NCBI GenBank assembly: GCA_020050955.1
Contig: JAGVJT010000190.1
Coordinates: forward strand, 1-6,667
Reading direction: 5' to 3'
DNA length: 6,667 nt
DNA from: Legionellales bacterium
GTDB taxonomy: Bacteria > Pseudomonadota > Gammaproteobacteria > Legionellales > Legionellaceae
The translations under genes and the position numbers were made by a program. Each line of letters opens with the position of its first letter. The stretch's first letter is position 1. This document shows, one piece after another, positions 1 through 5,878 of the stretch. A model generated the notes under the pieces. The model saw nothing but the letters and a program-made list of their open reading frames with translations, did no database searches and had not been told where the DNA came from.

Positions 1-11
1 TCTTCCGATCT
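1..11. other. Residual Illumina adapter sequence (assembly artefact)
   Basis: The first 11 bases, TCTTCCGATCT, are identical to the 3' end of the common Illumina adapter/primer sequence that ends GCTCTTCCGATCT. The genuine genome sequence starts at about base 12. In the glyS frame the junction creates an apparent TAG stop at 11-13, whose T comes from the adapter. That stop is therefore not evidence that glyS is broken. Confidence 0.9.
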
Positions 12-946
12 AGCGTGCGGCTTTTTTGTGTAAAGCCGATTTAATGACAGCGATGGTCAATGAGTTTCCCGAATTAGAAGGAACCATGGGTTACTATTAT
101 GCAAAGCATGCGGGTGAAATCGAGGCTGTTGCTTTGGCATTAAAAGAACAATACATGCCTCGCTTTGCAGCCGATGCACTGCCACCATCACATTTAGGAC
201 AAGCATTGTCATTGGCGGATCGATTAGACACATTAGCTGGTGCATTTGCGATTGGGTTAAAACCGACAGGCACAAAAGATCCATTTAAATTGCGTCGGCA
301 TGCACTTGCTGTGGTGCGATTGTTGAAAACCATGAAAACAGACAAACCAATCCATCTATCTGTTTTATTGCGCTATGCCTTGGATAACTATCGCTTGAAG
401 CATGTTATTGGTGATGATGTGTTCGCTGATTTAATGAACTTTATTTTAGATAGACTACCCTCGTCATATCAGGGGATGTCTATTGGGCAAGATTTAATTT
501 CAGCGGTACGAGCTTGCCAAGCAGAATGTTTGTTTGATTTTGATCAACGAATTATCGCCTTGGATGTGTTCCGACATCGTCCGGAAGTTACGTCATTAAG
601 TGCGGCGTCAAAGCGTGTTGAACATTTATTGTTACAGCAAACCGACGTATTAGATGTACTTGATGAAACAAACCTTGCGACAGATGAGGAAAAAAATCTT
701 CTTCATCATATCAAGCAAATCGAAGCACATTACGCACGAGCGTTAGAATCGACAGCCATACCGTCTCACAAGGAATACACTGAATTTTTAACAGCATTAG
801 CAGGATTGCGTGAAGTTGTGGATTTATTTTTCGAGCATGTGATGGTGATGGTGGATGATCTTGTGTTGAGGCGTAATCGGTTAGCGATTTTGCAAAAACT
901 GCATTATTTATTTCAAAAAGTTGCAAAAATTTCCATAATGAAATGA
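12..946 (+). CDS. glyS: Glycine--tRNA ligase beta subunit, C-terminal part (5' truncated by contig end)
   Basis: This is the beta subunit of the alpha2beta2 (GlyQ/GlyS) glycyl-tRNA synthetase, which attaches glycine to tRNA-Gly in the cytoplasm. About 310 residues are visible, against about 690 in full-length family members. The reading frame runs open from the CGT codon at 14 (RAAFLCKADL...), which matches the conserved RAAWLAKADL segment of E. coli GlyS. It continues through EFPELEGTMGYYYAKH and LADRLDTLAGAF, a region I place in the HD-like domain of this subunit. It ends in the helical tRNA/anticodon-binding region, with FFEHVMVMVDD, LRRNRLAIL and a typical terminus (VAKISIMK). The TTG at 26 and the ATG at 44 are internal codons, not starts. 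The alpha subunit gene (glyQ) would be expected upstream, outside the window. A hairpin with a T-run follows the stop codon. Confidence 0.95.
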
Positions 947-980
947 TCGTGTTCAAGTCTCTCAATTATTTTGTCAAGAA

Positions 981-1014
981 ATCGTAAAAGATCTTTTTTG
1001 CGACGATCTTTTTT
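981..1014 (+). terminator. Probable Rho-independent terminator of glyS
   Basis: Starting 35 bases after the glyS stop, TCGTAAAA (982-989) can pair with TTTTGCGA (996-1003) through one G-U pair, leaving a GATCTT loop. A T6 run follows at 1009-1014. A competing fold pairs AAAAGATC (986-993) with GATCTTTT (1005-1012). The 10-mer GATCTTTTTT occurs twice in a row, at 990 and 1005. The stems are AU-rich, so strength is uncertain. Confidence 0.55.
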
Positions 1015-1087
1015 CTAGGTACGACATAAAATGTATCTACTGGAGAATGGATTTTGAGAAAAAAAAAGAACAAAAGAGGGACTTATT

Positions 1088-1462
1088 ATGAACGAAATGA
1101 CTGGATTATTACCACATGTGAAACTTCATTTTAATGTTGAGCATCCAACACTTGAAGAGTGTTATGTGTACGGCTATGAATGCGCATTAGCTGATATTAC
1201 GGAAGAAGAGAACCCATATCAAGTCAATTCGAAAGAACATGAACAATGGTTGGAAGGATGGTGGTCAGGTTTTTATAAAGAAGAGCCATTGTTTACTTGG
1301 GATGATGATGTTGCAAATGCTGACGAAGCAGGCATAGACGCCGATAATGATGGACATTTTCATGAAATACGCGATAGTTACCTGACAAAGGTGCTCGAAA
1401 TTGCAGGAGTGATTGCCGTATCAGCAATTTTAGGTTATCAAGTTATTGACTTGGTGGCATGA
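1088..1462 (+). CDS. RMF-like domain protein with acidic linker and C-terminal transmembrane helix (124 aa)
   Basis: No established gene is recognised, but residues 25-64 resemble ribosome modulation factor (RMF), the small protein that dimerises resting 70S ribosomes into 100S particles. Shared signature residues are G29-Y30, P43-Y44-Q45, Q53-W54-L55 and G57-W58. The distance from GY to PYQ is the same as in E. coli RMF, and there is one extra residue before QWL. It differs from RMF in several ways: about 24 extra N-terminal residues, an Asp/Glu-rich linker (about 72-96), and a hydrophobic helix at about 102-123 (VLEIAGVIAVSAILGYQVI). I count about 26 acidic and 5 basic residues, whereas RMF is basic. 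The ATG at 1088 follows a purine-rich leader with GAGGG at 1076-1080, 7 bases upstream, which supports this start. A TAAAAT at 1027-1032 could be a -10 box but lacks a good -35. The RMF kinship is fairly firm from the motif. A ribosome-related role at the membrane is inference. Confidence 0.8.
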   Translation: MNEMTGLLPHVKLHFNVEHPTLEECYVYGYECALADITEEENPYQVNSKEHEQWLEGWWSGFYKEEPLFTWDDDVANADEAGIDADNDGHFHEIRDSYLTKVLEIAGVIAVSAILGYQVIDLVA

Positions 1463-1482
1463 TGATTGATACTTATTCTTTG

Positions 1483-1558
1483 CTGGATTGTTTCGCTACG
1501 CTTGCAACAGCGGCTCTACTGAAAAAATTGTCGCTGCAAGTGTAGCGAAGCAAGCCAG
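1483..1558. repeat. Imperfect long inverted repeat (24-nt arms) between convergent genes
   Basis: The left arm (1483-1506) and right arm (1535-1558) are reverse complements at 21 of 24 positions, separated by 28 bases. The arm core TTCGCTAC/GTAGCGAA and the flank GAAGCAAGCCAG resemble the dispersed palindromic repeats of many intracellular gammaproteobacteria and Rickettsiales. The right arm is followed at 1559-1570 by TGATCTCTACAA, which recurs inverted beside the second repeat (5776-5787). The element lies between the convergent RMF-like and sseB-like genes. It could end transcription from either side, but no T-run follows the stem on either strand. Confidence 0.75.
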
Positions 1559-1596
1559 TGATCTCTACAACGCTCATACTTTGATCAATGAATCTT

Positions 1597-2022
1597 CTAA
1601 CCTTGTTGTGCGCCCGAATCTTGATTGGTTTCTTTAATTAACCCTAGCTTTAAAATCATGCTGCGCATGCGTGCTAATTCAGAAGGGTTGAATTCTTTGT
1701 AAAGCGTTGTACCTAAGTTACAACTGACCGTGACGTGCTCACCAATCCCTTGTAACAAATTTACACCCGTTAAATGTAATATCTTGATGGAGTCTTGAAT
1801 TTCTGACGCCCAATTATGGCAATAATCGATGTCACTAAATACAGGTAAAAAAGCGTGATCGTCTGTCATAAAATATAAAACTTCCGGGTTATCATCAGCG
1901 GATGCTTTATCGATAGGGACAATAAAATTTGCTTTGATAAACTCTAAATAAGCTTTATTGGCCTCTTCTGTTTGGCCTTGTGTTTCGATGGCTTTTTGAA
2001 GTGCTTGTTCGAATTGATTCAT
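1597..2022 (-). CDS. SseB-like N-terminal domain protein (141 aa)
   Basis: The protein fits the SseB N-terminal domain family. It opens with an amphipathic helix (MNQFEQALQKAIE...), followed by a helix ANKAYLEFIKANF and a VPID strand. It then has the family-typical segment in which a test value is read against an input (LYFMTDDHAFLPVFSD, about 49-64), and ends with the loop NLGTTLYKEFNPSELARM (about 102-119). E. coli SseB is larger and named for serine sensitivity. The biochemical role of the family is not established, so none is assigned here. There is no signal peptide or membrane segment. The ATG at 2022 is the only plausible start (the next Met is residue 52), but no clear Shine-Dalgarno precedes it. 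A TATAAT box lies 31-36 bases upstream. It is transcribed divergently from the MFS gene and convergently with the RMF-like gene. Confidence 0.7.
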   Translation of the reverse strand: MNQFEQALQKAIETQGQTEEANKAYLEFIKANFIVPIDKASADDNPEVLYFMTDDHAFLPVFSDIDYCHNWASEIQDSIKILHLTGVNLLQGIGEHVTVSCNLGTTLYKEFNPSELARMRSMILKLGLIKETNQDSGAQQG

Positions 2023-2052
2023 GTTTGTGTTGTTATGAGTAATTTAGGTTGC

Positions 2053-2058
2053 ATTATA
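2053..2058 (-). promoter_or_regulatory. Candidate -10 box (TATAAT) for the sseB-like gene
   Basis: Read on the minus strand, 2058-2053 is a perfect TATAAT. It would start transcription near 2046 and give a leader of about 23 bases before the ATG at 2022. The -35 position (about 2076-2081, TGCATC on the minus strand) is poor and is overlapped by a palindrome, so an activator or another sigma factor requirement is possible. Confidence 0.5.
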
Positions 2059-2079
2059 ATCGATTCATCATCGATGATG
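2059..2079. promoter_or_regulatory. Palindromic candidate operator in the divergent promoter region
   Basis: CATCATCGATGATG (2066-2079) is a perfect 14-bp palindrome. It also forms the right half of an ATCGAT-N5-ATCGAT repeat (2059-2075). It sits just upstream of the TATAAT of the sseB-like gene, over the expected -35 region, and upstream of the MFS gene. This is where a dimeric regulator could bind. No cognate regulator is encoded in the window. Confidence 0.4.
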
Positions 2080-2200
2080 CACGGATCTTTTTGCAGCTGT
2101 TTTTTTTCTAATAAGACCGAAGATGATAGCAATTGTCTTGCATTATGAAGATAAATCGGTCAATCTATAGCCCCAGAAACTCAAGCTGAGATATCGCTGT

Positions 2201-3481
2201 ATGAAACCACATCACAAACACCTTGATGCAAAAAAACAACTTGGATTTGCATGGCTGATATGGGGACTTGCTGCAACATTTTACTTTTCTGATTACATGG
2301 CGCGCGTTGCACCAACGGTTATGCATCGTGTGTTGCAAATGGATTTTGGAATAAATGAAGCTCAATTTGGTGTGTTAACTGCATCATTTTACATCCCCTA
2401 CATTGTCATGCAAATTCCCGTGGGCTTAACCGTGGATCGACGAAGTATCCGTTGGATTTTAACGATTATGTCGTTGATAACCGCATTAGGATGTTTTGTA
2501 TTTGGATTAGCCAATAACCTTATGATTGCATCGGTTGGACGGATGTTAATTGGTTTTAGTGCGGCTTTTGCGTTTATTTCCGCTTTACGTTTGGCGACGT
2601 CATGGTTTCCTCCTGCGATGCTTGGGTTATTAGCAGGGCTTACTCAAGCGTTAGGTATGCTAGGCGGGGCTGCGGGACAAGCACCAGTATCGTTTTTAGT
2701 GGGGGCTGTTGGTTGGCGCCATAGCATGCTTATTATTGCGTTTATATTTATCGTGTTGGCAGCGTTACTGTATCAATATGTGCAAGATAACCCAGCCACA
2801 AAAGTGGTTGATGTTAAAGCAGAAAAACGATTAAGCATTTTTGCAAGTTTACGAGTCATTCTTTCATGTCGACAAACATGGGTTAATGCGCTCTATGCGG
2901 GCTTTTTGTATGCGCCTTCGGCGGTTCTTGGTGAGGCAATTGGTCCTGCTTACCTTCAATATGGTCGCGGATTACCAGTGCATGCAGCAGCATTTGCAAC
3001 GGGGTTGATTTTCATTGGTTGGGTTTTTGGTGGTCCTCTTTCTGGGTGGTTATCTGATCGTATCGGGCGGCGCAAGCCCATGATGATTGCATCTGCCATT
3101 TGTGGCTTAGTATGTATGATGCTTTTGATTTATTGCCCCAATTTAAGTACGACGACGGTTTATGTCTTATTATTTTTATTTGGCTTTACTAACACAGGGG
3201 TTGCGATTGCTTATGCTGTGTCGACAGAGCTCCATGAACGCAGGGTTGTGGGGACTGCAATTGCGTTTACAAACATGGCTTCGATTTTCGTTGGTGCAAC
3301 ATTACAACCACTCGTTGGACGATTAGTTGATTATGTTGCTGGTCCTCGTGGTTATCATGTTGAATCTTTGTTATTGTCTGATTTTAGATTTGGTTTACGA
3401 TTGTTGCCTTTATGTTCATTGGTCGCACTTTTATTAGCATTTATTGCAAAGGAAACATATTGTCGGCCACTTAAAAAATAA
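2201..3481 (+). CDS. MFS transporter, Pht-like (426 aa)
   Basis: This is a 12-helix major facilitator superfamily permease of the inner membrane. Helix 1 (about 14-30, WLIWGLAATFYFSDY) is followed by MARVAPTVM. The first-half motif A loop (G75 to R84, GLTVDRRSIR) is degenerate, whereas the second-half copy is canonical (278-291, GPLSGWLSDRIGRR). A polar linker (about 196-213) separates the halves. The ARVAPTVM, MQIPVG, SWFPPAM and GLTQALGMLGG segments look like the Pht transporters of Legionella/Coxiella, some of which import amino acids or nucleosides. Substrate cannot be read from sequence, so no symbol is given. The ATG at 2201 has only a weak ribosome site (GAG at 2189-2191) and no convincing promoter. 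Met33 would cut off helix 1, so the first start is preferred. The next gene begins 108 bases downstream. Confidence 0.9.
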   Translation: MKPHHKHLDAKKQLGFAWLIWGLAATFYFSDYMARVAPTVMHRVLQMDFGINEAQFGVLTASFYIPYIVMQIPVGLTVDRRSIRWILTIMSLITALGCFVFGLANNLMIASVGRMLIGFSAAFAFISALRLATSWFPPAMLGLLAGLTQALGMLGGAAGQAPVSFLVGAVGWRHSMLIIAFIFIVLAALLYQYVQDNPATKVVDVKAEKRLSIFASLRVILSCRQTWVNALYAGFLYAPSAVLGEAIGPAYLQYGRGLPVHAAAFATGLIFIGWVFGGPLSGWLSDRIGRRKPMMIASAICGLVCMMLLIYCPNLSTTTVYVLLFLFGFTNTGVAIAYAVSTELHERRVVGTAIAFTNMASIFVGATLQPLVGRLVDYVAGPRGYHVESLLLSDFRFGLRLLPLCSLVALLLAFIAKETYCRPLKK

Positions 3482-3589
3482 CTCTGCGAGTTTGCTTCCC
3501 ATGGCGAAATTCTCGTGCTTTAATAAGTGTTCTGCTTGGAAATGCAGGATACTTTTCTCACTGCAGTGAAGATTAATACGGAGAAATCG

Positions 3590-5140
3590 ATGAAGAAAAT
3601 AATGGGGTCGGTGGTGACGCTGGCCGCTTTAGTTTTAGGTGGTTATTATGGAACAGGCCTTGTCACTGAGCGTACGCTTAAAAAAAATCTGGCAATGCTT
3701 GATCAATCAAGTGGTGTATCTGTTGAAGTGGCAAGTTACAACCGTGGATTGTTTGCATCAAAAGTAATGCTTACATGGCAAATGCAAACGCCAGAGCGCA
3801 TTATTAAAAATCAGACGGGTGGTTCCGTGGTTATCCCTGTCAAAACATACACGTTTGATATGCCTATTACGGTTTATCATGGTCCTGTTATGTATGCATC
3901 ACATCGAGTTCATTTTGGATTGGGTTATGCTAATAGCCAAGTCGTTTTGCCTAAAGCATATATGTCACAATTTAAAGAGCACTTTACTACAGAATCAACG
4001 CTGCCTACGCTTGATTTAACGCTGCTTGTGAACTACGCGAATAAAACTTATTTGCATGTTGATGTTCCTGCGTTTCGCTTGATTTCAAAAGATGATCAGA
4101 GTCAATTCGAATGGTTAGGCATGAATAGTGATCATGTGTTTTCATCTACGATGGATGAAACAAATGGTCATATGACGGTCAATGGTCTTCGAATGACAAA
4201 AAATGCTTATGTAGCTGTGTTAGAGCAAGTTGGCTCCACTTATGATTTGCATCGTGCCGCTTCAGGGCTTTACCTAGGTGATGTGAATGTTAATGTGCCA
4301 TCATTTGTCGTGTCACAAGATGGTAAAGCGCATTTTGAAGTGAAAACGTTCCAAGCTTCATCAAGCAGTGATGCTGATGCAGGATTGTTTGGCTCAGCGT
4401 TTCACGCATCGTTTGGCAAAATGCTAATGAACGATAAGACTTATGGTCCAGGTCAAGTGAGTTTTTCAATCAAAAATCTAGATGCGGTAACACTTGCCGA
4501 CATTAATAACCGAGTTGGTCAAATGCAACAAGGCAACGATGCAGAACGTCAACAAGCGTTATTAACCTTGTTACCTGAATTGCCTAAGCTTTTTAGTAAG
4601 GGTGCGACGATTGATTTATCTGAGCTACATGTTGTTGGGCCAGACGGTGCTGTCGATGGGTCATTGCATTTAATGTTACCTAAAGAAGAAACGGGTAATC
4701 CATTTCAAATGATTCAGAAGATTGAAGGACAAGGCAAAGTGCAATTGCCAGCTGTGTTATTAAAGACATTGTTGACGCATTCTGCAAAGAAAAAATTATC
4801 ACTACAGTCTGCGACAGCTGTTGCGACGCAAGATAAATCCATGGAGACAAAGCCTGTTGCATCTGATGCGCCTTCCGCATTGGTAACGACGACACCTTTA
4901 TCTACAACTGCGCCTCAGGGAGATGCGTCAAATCAAGCACCAGCAACGGCGTTACCAATGCCGCCAGTGAGTGCACTTGATCAGCAAGCAGCAGATCAAG
5001 CAGATAAGCAAATCGCAAATTTAATTCATTCTGGTGCGTTAGTTGCCAAAGGATCAGATTATGTGATTGATATTAAGCTAGCTGCCGGCCAGTTTTCCGT
5101 CAATGGTAAACCACTGAACGCAGGTATGCTTCAATTTTGA
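3590..5140 (+). CDS. YdgA-like DUF945 family protein (516 aa)
   Basis: The protein has an N-terminal signal anchor (MKKIMGSVVTLAALVLGGYYGTG, about 1-23) that would place the bulk in the periplasm. Next come the DUF945 hallmarks: VTERTLKKNLAML, SYNRGLFASKVMLTW (49-63) and VYHGPVMYA (95-103). The rest is a series of beta-rich segments, including a typical KLFSKGATIDLSEL stretch. The C-terminal end (GSDYVIDIKLAAGQFSVNGKPL) matches the usual YdgA finish. A Pro/Thr/Ala/Ser-rich stretch (about 408-462) separates this tail from the body and looks like an inserted flexible linker. The start is the ATG at 3590, because GGAG lies 6 bases upstream (3580-3583) and the signal anchor begins there. A longer open frame back to 3527 would add 21 hydrophilic residues with no ribosome site. 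The function of the family is unknown; envelope location is inferred. A strong terminator follows 19 bases after the stop. Confidence 0.85.
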   Translation: MKKIMGSVVTLAALVLGGYYGTGLVTERTLKKNLAMLDQSSGVSVEVASYNRGLFASKVMLTWQMQTPERIIKNQTGGSVVIPVKTYTFDMPITVYHGPVMYASHRVHFGLGYANSQVVLPKAYMSQFKEHFTTESTLPTLDLTLLVNYANKTYLHVDVPAFRLISKDDQSQFEWLGMNSDHVFSSTMDETNGHMTVNGLRMTKNAYVAVLEQVGSTYDLHRAASGLYLGDVNVNVPSFVVSQDGKAHFEVKTFQASSSSDADAGLFGSAFHASFGKMLMNDKTYGPGQVSFSIKNLDAVTLADINNRVGQMQQGNDAERQQALLTLLPELPKLFSKGATIDLSELHVVGPDGAVDGSLHLMLPKEETGNPFQMIQKIEGQGKVQLPAVLLKTLLTHSAKKKLSLQSATAVATQDKSMETKPVASDAPSALVTTTPLSTTAPQGDASNQAPATALPMPPVSALDQQAADQADKQIANLIHSGALVAKGSDYVIDIKLAAGQFSVNGKPLNAGMLQF

Positions 5141-5159
5141 TTTAAATTGAATGATGTTG

Positions 5160-5187
5160 AAAACAAGGGAGCATGCTCCCTTGTTTT
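5160..5187 (+). terminator. Rho-independent terminator of the ydgA-like gene
   Basis: The 28 bases form a perfect palindrome: a 12-bp stem AAAACAAGGGAG / CTCCCTTGTTTT around a CATG loop, ending in TTTT and followed nearby by T6 (5197-5202). A-tracts on one side and T-tracts on the other would let it work in both directions. It separates the ydgA-like gene from fis. Confidence 0.85.
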
Positions 5188-5200
5188 ATCAATCAATTTT

Positions 5201-5229
5201 TTCAAAGATACCTTATAACGTGTTAATAT
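5201..5229 (+). promoter_or_regulatory. Candidate sigma70 promoter of fis
   Basis: TTCAAA (5201-5206) and TAATAT (5224-5229) each match 4 of 6 consensus positions and are separated by 17 bases. They lie directly after the upstream terminator in very AT-rich DNA, 35 bases before the fis ATG. A TATAAC at 5214-5219 is an alternative -10 without a partner -35. The placement, more than the match, supports the call. Confidence 0.4.
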
Positions 5230-5263
5230 AGCTATTTATATTTTGAAAGAAGGAGTTAATGTC

Positions 5264-5545
5264 ATGATAACTAATCAAGTTGATGCTGGAGAAAAAACAG
5301 CTTCGCTAGCAGCGAGTGTTACACAAGCGGTGCAAAAATATTTTTCTGAATTAAAAGGTGCTGAGCCTGTTGATTTGTATCAATTTGTTCTTGAAGAAAT
5401 TGAAACACCATTATTCCGTGCAGTGATGGAACATTGTAAATACAACCAATCACGTGCAGCAGTGATGCTTGGTATCAGCCGTGGTACATTAAGAACAAAA
5501 TTACGCCAGTATTTTGATGATAAATATGTTGGATCACGTGATTAA
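5264..5545 (+). CDS. fis: DNA-binding protein Fis (93 aa)
   Basis: Fis is a small homodimeric nucleoid-associated protein that bends DNA and activates or represses growth-phase genes such as rRNA promoters. The C-terminal helix-turn-helix is plain at 61-84 (NQSRAAVMLGISRGTLRTKL), nearly matching E. coli [20 protein letters not shown]. The preceding core DLYQFVLEEIETPL matches DLYELVLAEVEQPL. The ATG at 5264 is chosen because AGGAG (5251-5255) lies 8 bases upstream. An in-frame TTG at 5243 would put that ribosome site inside the gene. The length is close to the 98 aa of E. coli Fis. The C-terminus carries a short extra tail (DDKYVGSRD) past the usual end. In enterobacteria fis follows dusB; here it stands alone behind a terminator and probably has its own promoter. 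Confidence 0.95.
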   Translation: MITNQVDAGEKTASLAASVTQAVQKYFSELKGAEPVDLYQFVLEEIETPLFRAVMEHCKYNQSRAAVMLGISRGTLRTKLRQYFDDKYVGSRD

Positions 5546-5571
5546 TAACGTGAAGTGACAATCGACTCCCG

Positions 5572-5593
5572 GCGTCTTATATTCTTAAGACGC
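5572..5593 (+). terminator. Hairpin downstream of fis (weak terminator or 3'-end stabiliser)
   Basis: GCGTCTTA (5572-5579) pairs perfectly with TAAGACGC (5586-5593) around a 6-base loop, 26 bases after the fis stop. No T-run follows, so intrinsic termination is doubtful. It could protect the mRNA 3' end instead. Confidence 0.4.
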
Positions 5594-5682
5594 TGTTCAA
5601 GATAGAAATATCGCCTTGTATTCAATTTTTGATAATTCTCAACGCGTGATTTTGATGAATCGCCTTATTATTTTATTTAGAT

Positions 5683-5787
5683 CCCGTCATTGTGAGAAGT
5701 GCCGTGACGAAGCAACCCAGAGCGGTACGAGGCAGCAAAGATTGTATTTCTGAGTTGCTTAAAGAATAGTAAACTTTGTAGAGATCA
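5683..5787. repeat. Dispersed palindromic repeat-like element, second copy
   Basis: The segment starts CCCGTCATTGTGAGAAG and continues TGACGAAGCAACCCAGA, resembling the widespread GTCATTGCGAG...GAAGCAATCCAG repeats of intracellular and environmental bacteria. CGAAGCAACCCAG (5708-5720) matches 12 of 13 bases in the first repeat (1546-1558). AAGCAACCCAGA (5710-5721) is complementary at 11 of 12 positions to 5749-5760, so the RNA could fold. TTGTAGAGATCA (5776-5787) is the exact reverse complement of 1559-1570. It has no coding capacity. The boundaries are approximate. Confidence 0.6.
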
Positions 5788-5817
5788 AGAATTTTGAACG
5801 CACGCCACACTCAGTAA

Positions 5818-5848
5818 ATCCTAAAAGCAGCTATGCTGCTTTTAGGAT
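5818..5848 (-). terminator. Probable terminator of prs (possibly bidirectional)
   Basis: A perfect 14-bp stem (ATCCTAAAAGCAGC, 5818-5831, with its complement 5835-5848) surrounds a 3-base loop, 30 bases beyond the prs stop. On the minus strand the stem ends GCTGCTTTTAGGAT, followed by TTACTG, so the U-rich part lies mostly within the stem. Its position fits prs termination. Transcripts from fis would also meet it. Confidence 0.6.
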
Positions 5849-5878
5849 GACGTTATTCTGCTCCCAGGGAATGCATAA

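Larger units (their letters stand above)
5546..5878. other. 333-bp intergenic region between convergent fis and prs
   Basis: No convincing protein or tRNA gene is seen here on either strand. The stretch holds a short hairpin after fis (5572-5593), a degraded dispersed-repeat-like element (5683-5787) and a strong hairpin (5818-5848) placed to end prs transcription. The remainder is unremarkable AT-rich sequence. Confidence 0.7.

Noticed and set aside
11..13. In-frame TAG at the start of the glyS reading frame, suggesting a pseudogene
   Set aside because: Its T belongs to the adapter remnant, and the frame is intact and conserved from the next codon onward.
57..965. Minus-strand open frames opposite glyS (57-284, 97-345, 711-965)
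   Set aside because: They lie antisense to a clearly conserved gene, show no family resemblance or ribosome sites, and are shadows of its codon usage.
1483..1558. CRISPR repeat or tRNA-like interpretation of the inverted repeat
   Set aside because: There is only one palindromic unit, with no regularly spaced repeats and no cloverleaf or tRNA consensus bases.
2165..2365. Minus-strand 66-aa open frame overlapping the MFS start
   Set aside because: It overlaps the conserved N-terminal helix of the transporter on the other strand, and its product has no recognisable features.
3527..3589. Upstream extension of the ydgA-like gene to the TTG at 3527
   Set aside because: It would place hydrophilic residues before a normal signal anchor. 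The good ribosome site (GGAG) sits 6 bases before the ATG at 3590.
3819..4895. Alternate-frame ORFs inside the ydgA-like gene (3819-4019 plus, 4680-4895 minus)
   Set aside because: They fall within a well-supported gene and show no domain, ribosome site or sensible composition.
5243..5263. Upstream TTG start for fis
   Set aside because: It would embed the AGGAG ribosome site within the coding sequence. The ATG at 5264 is correctly spaced.
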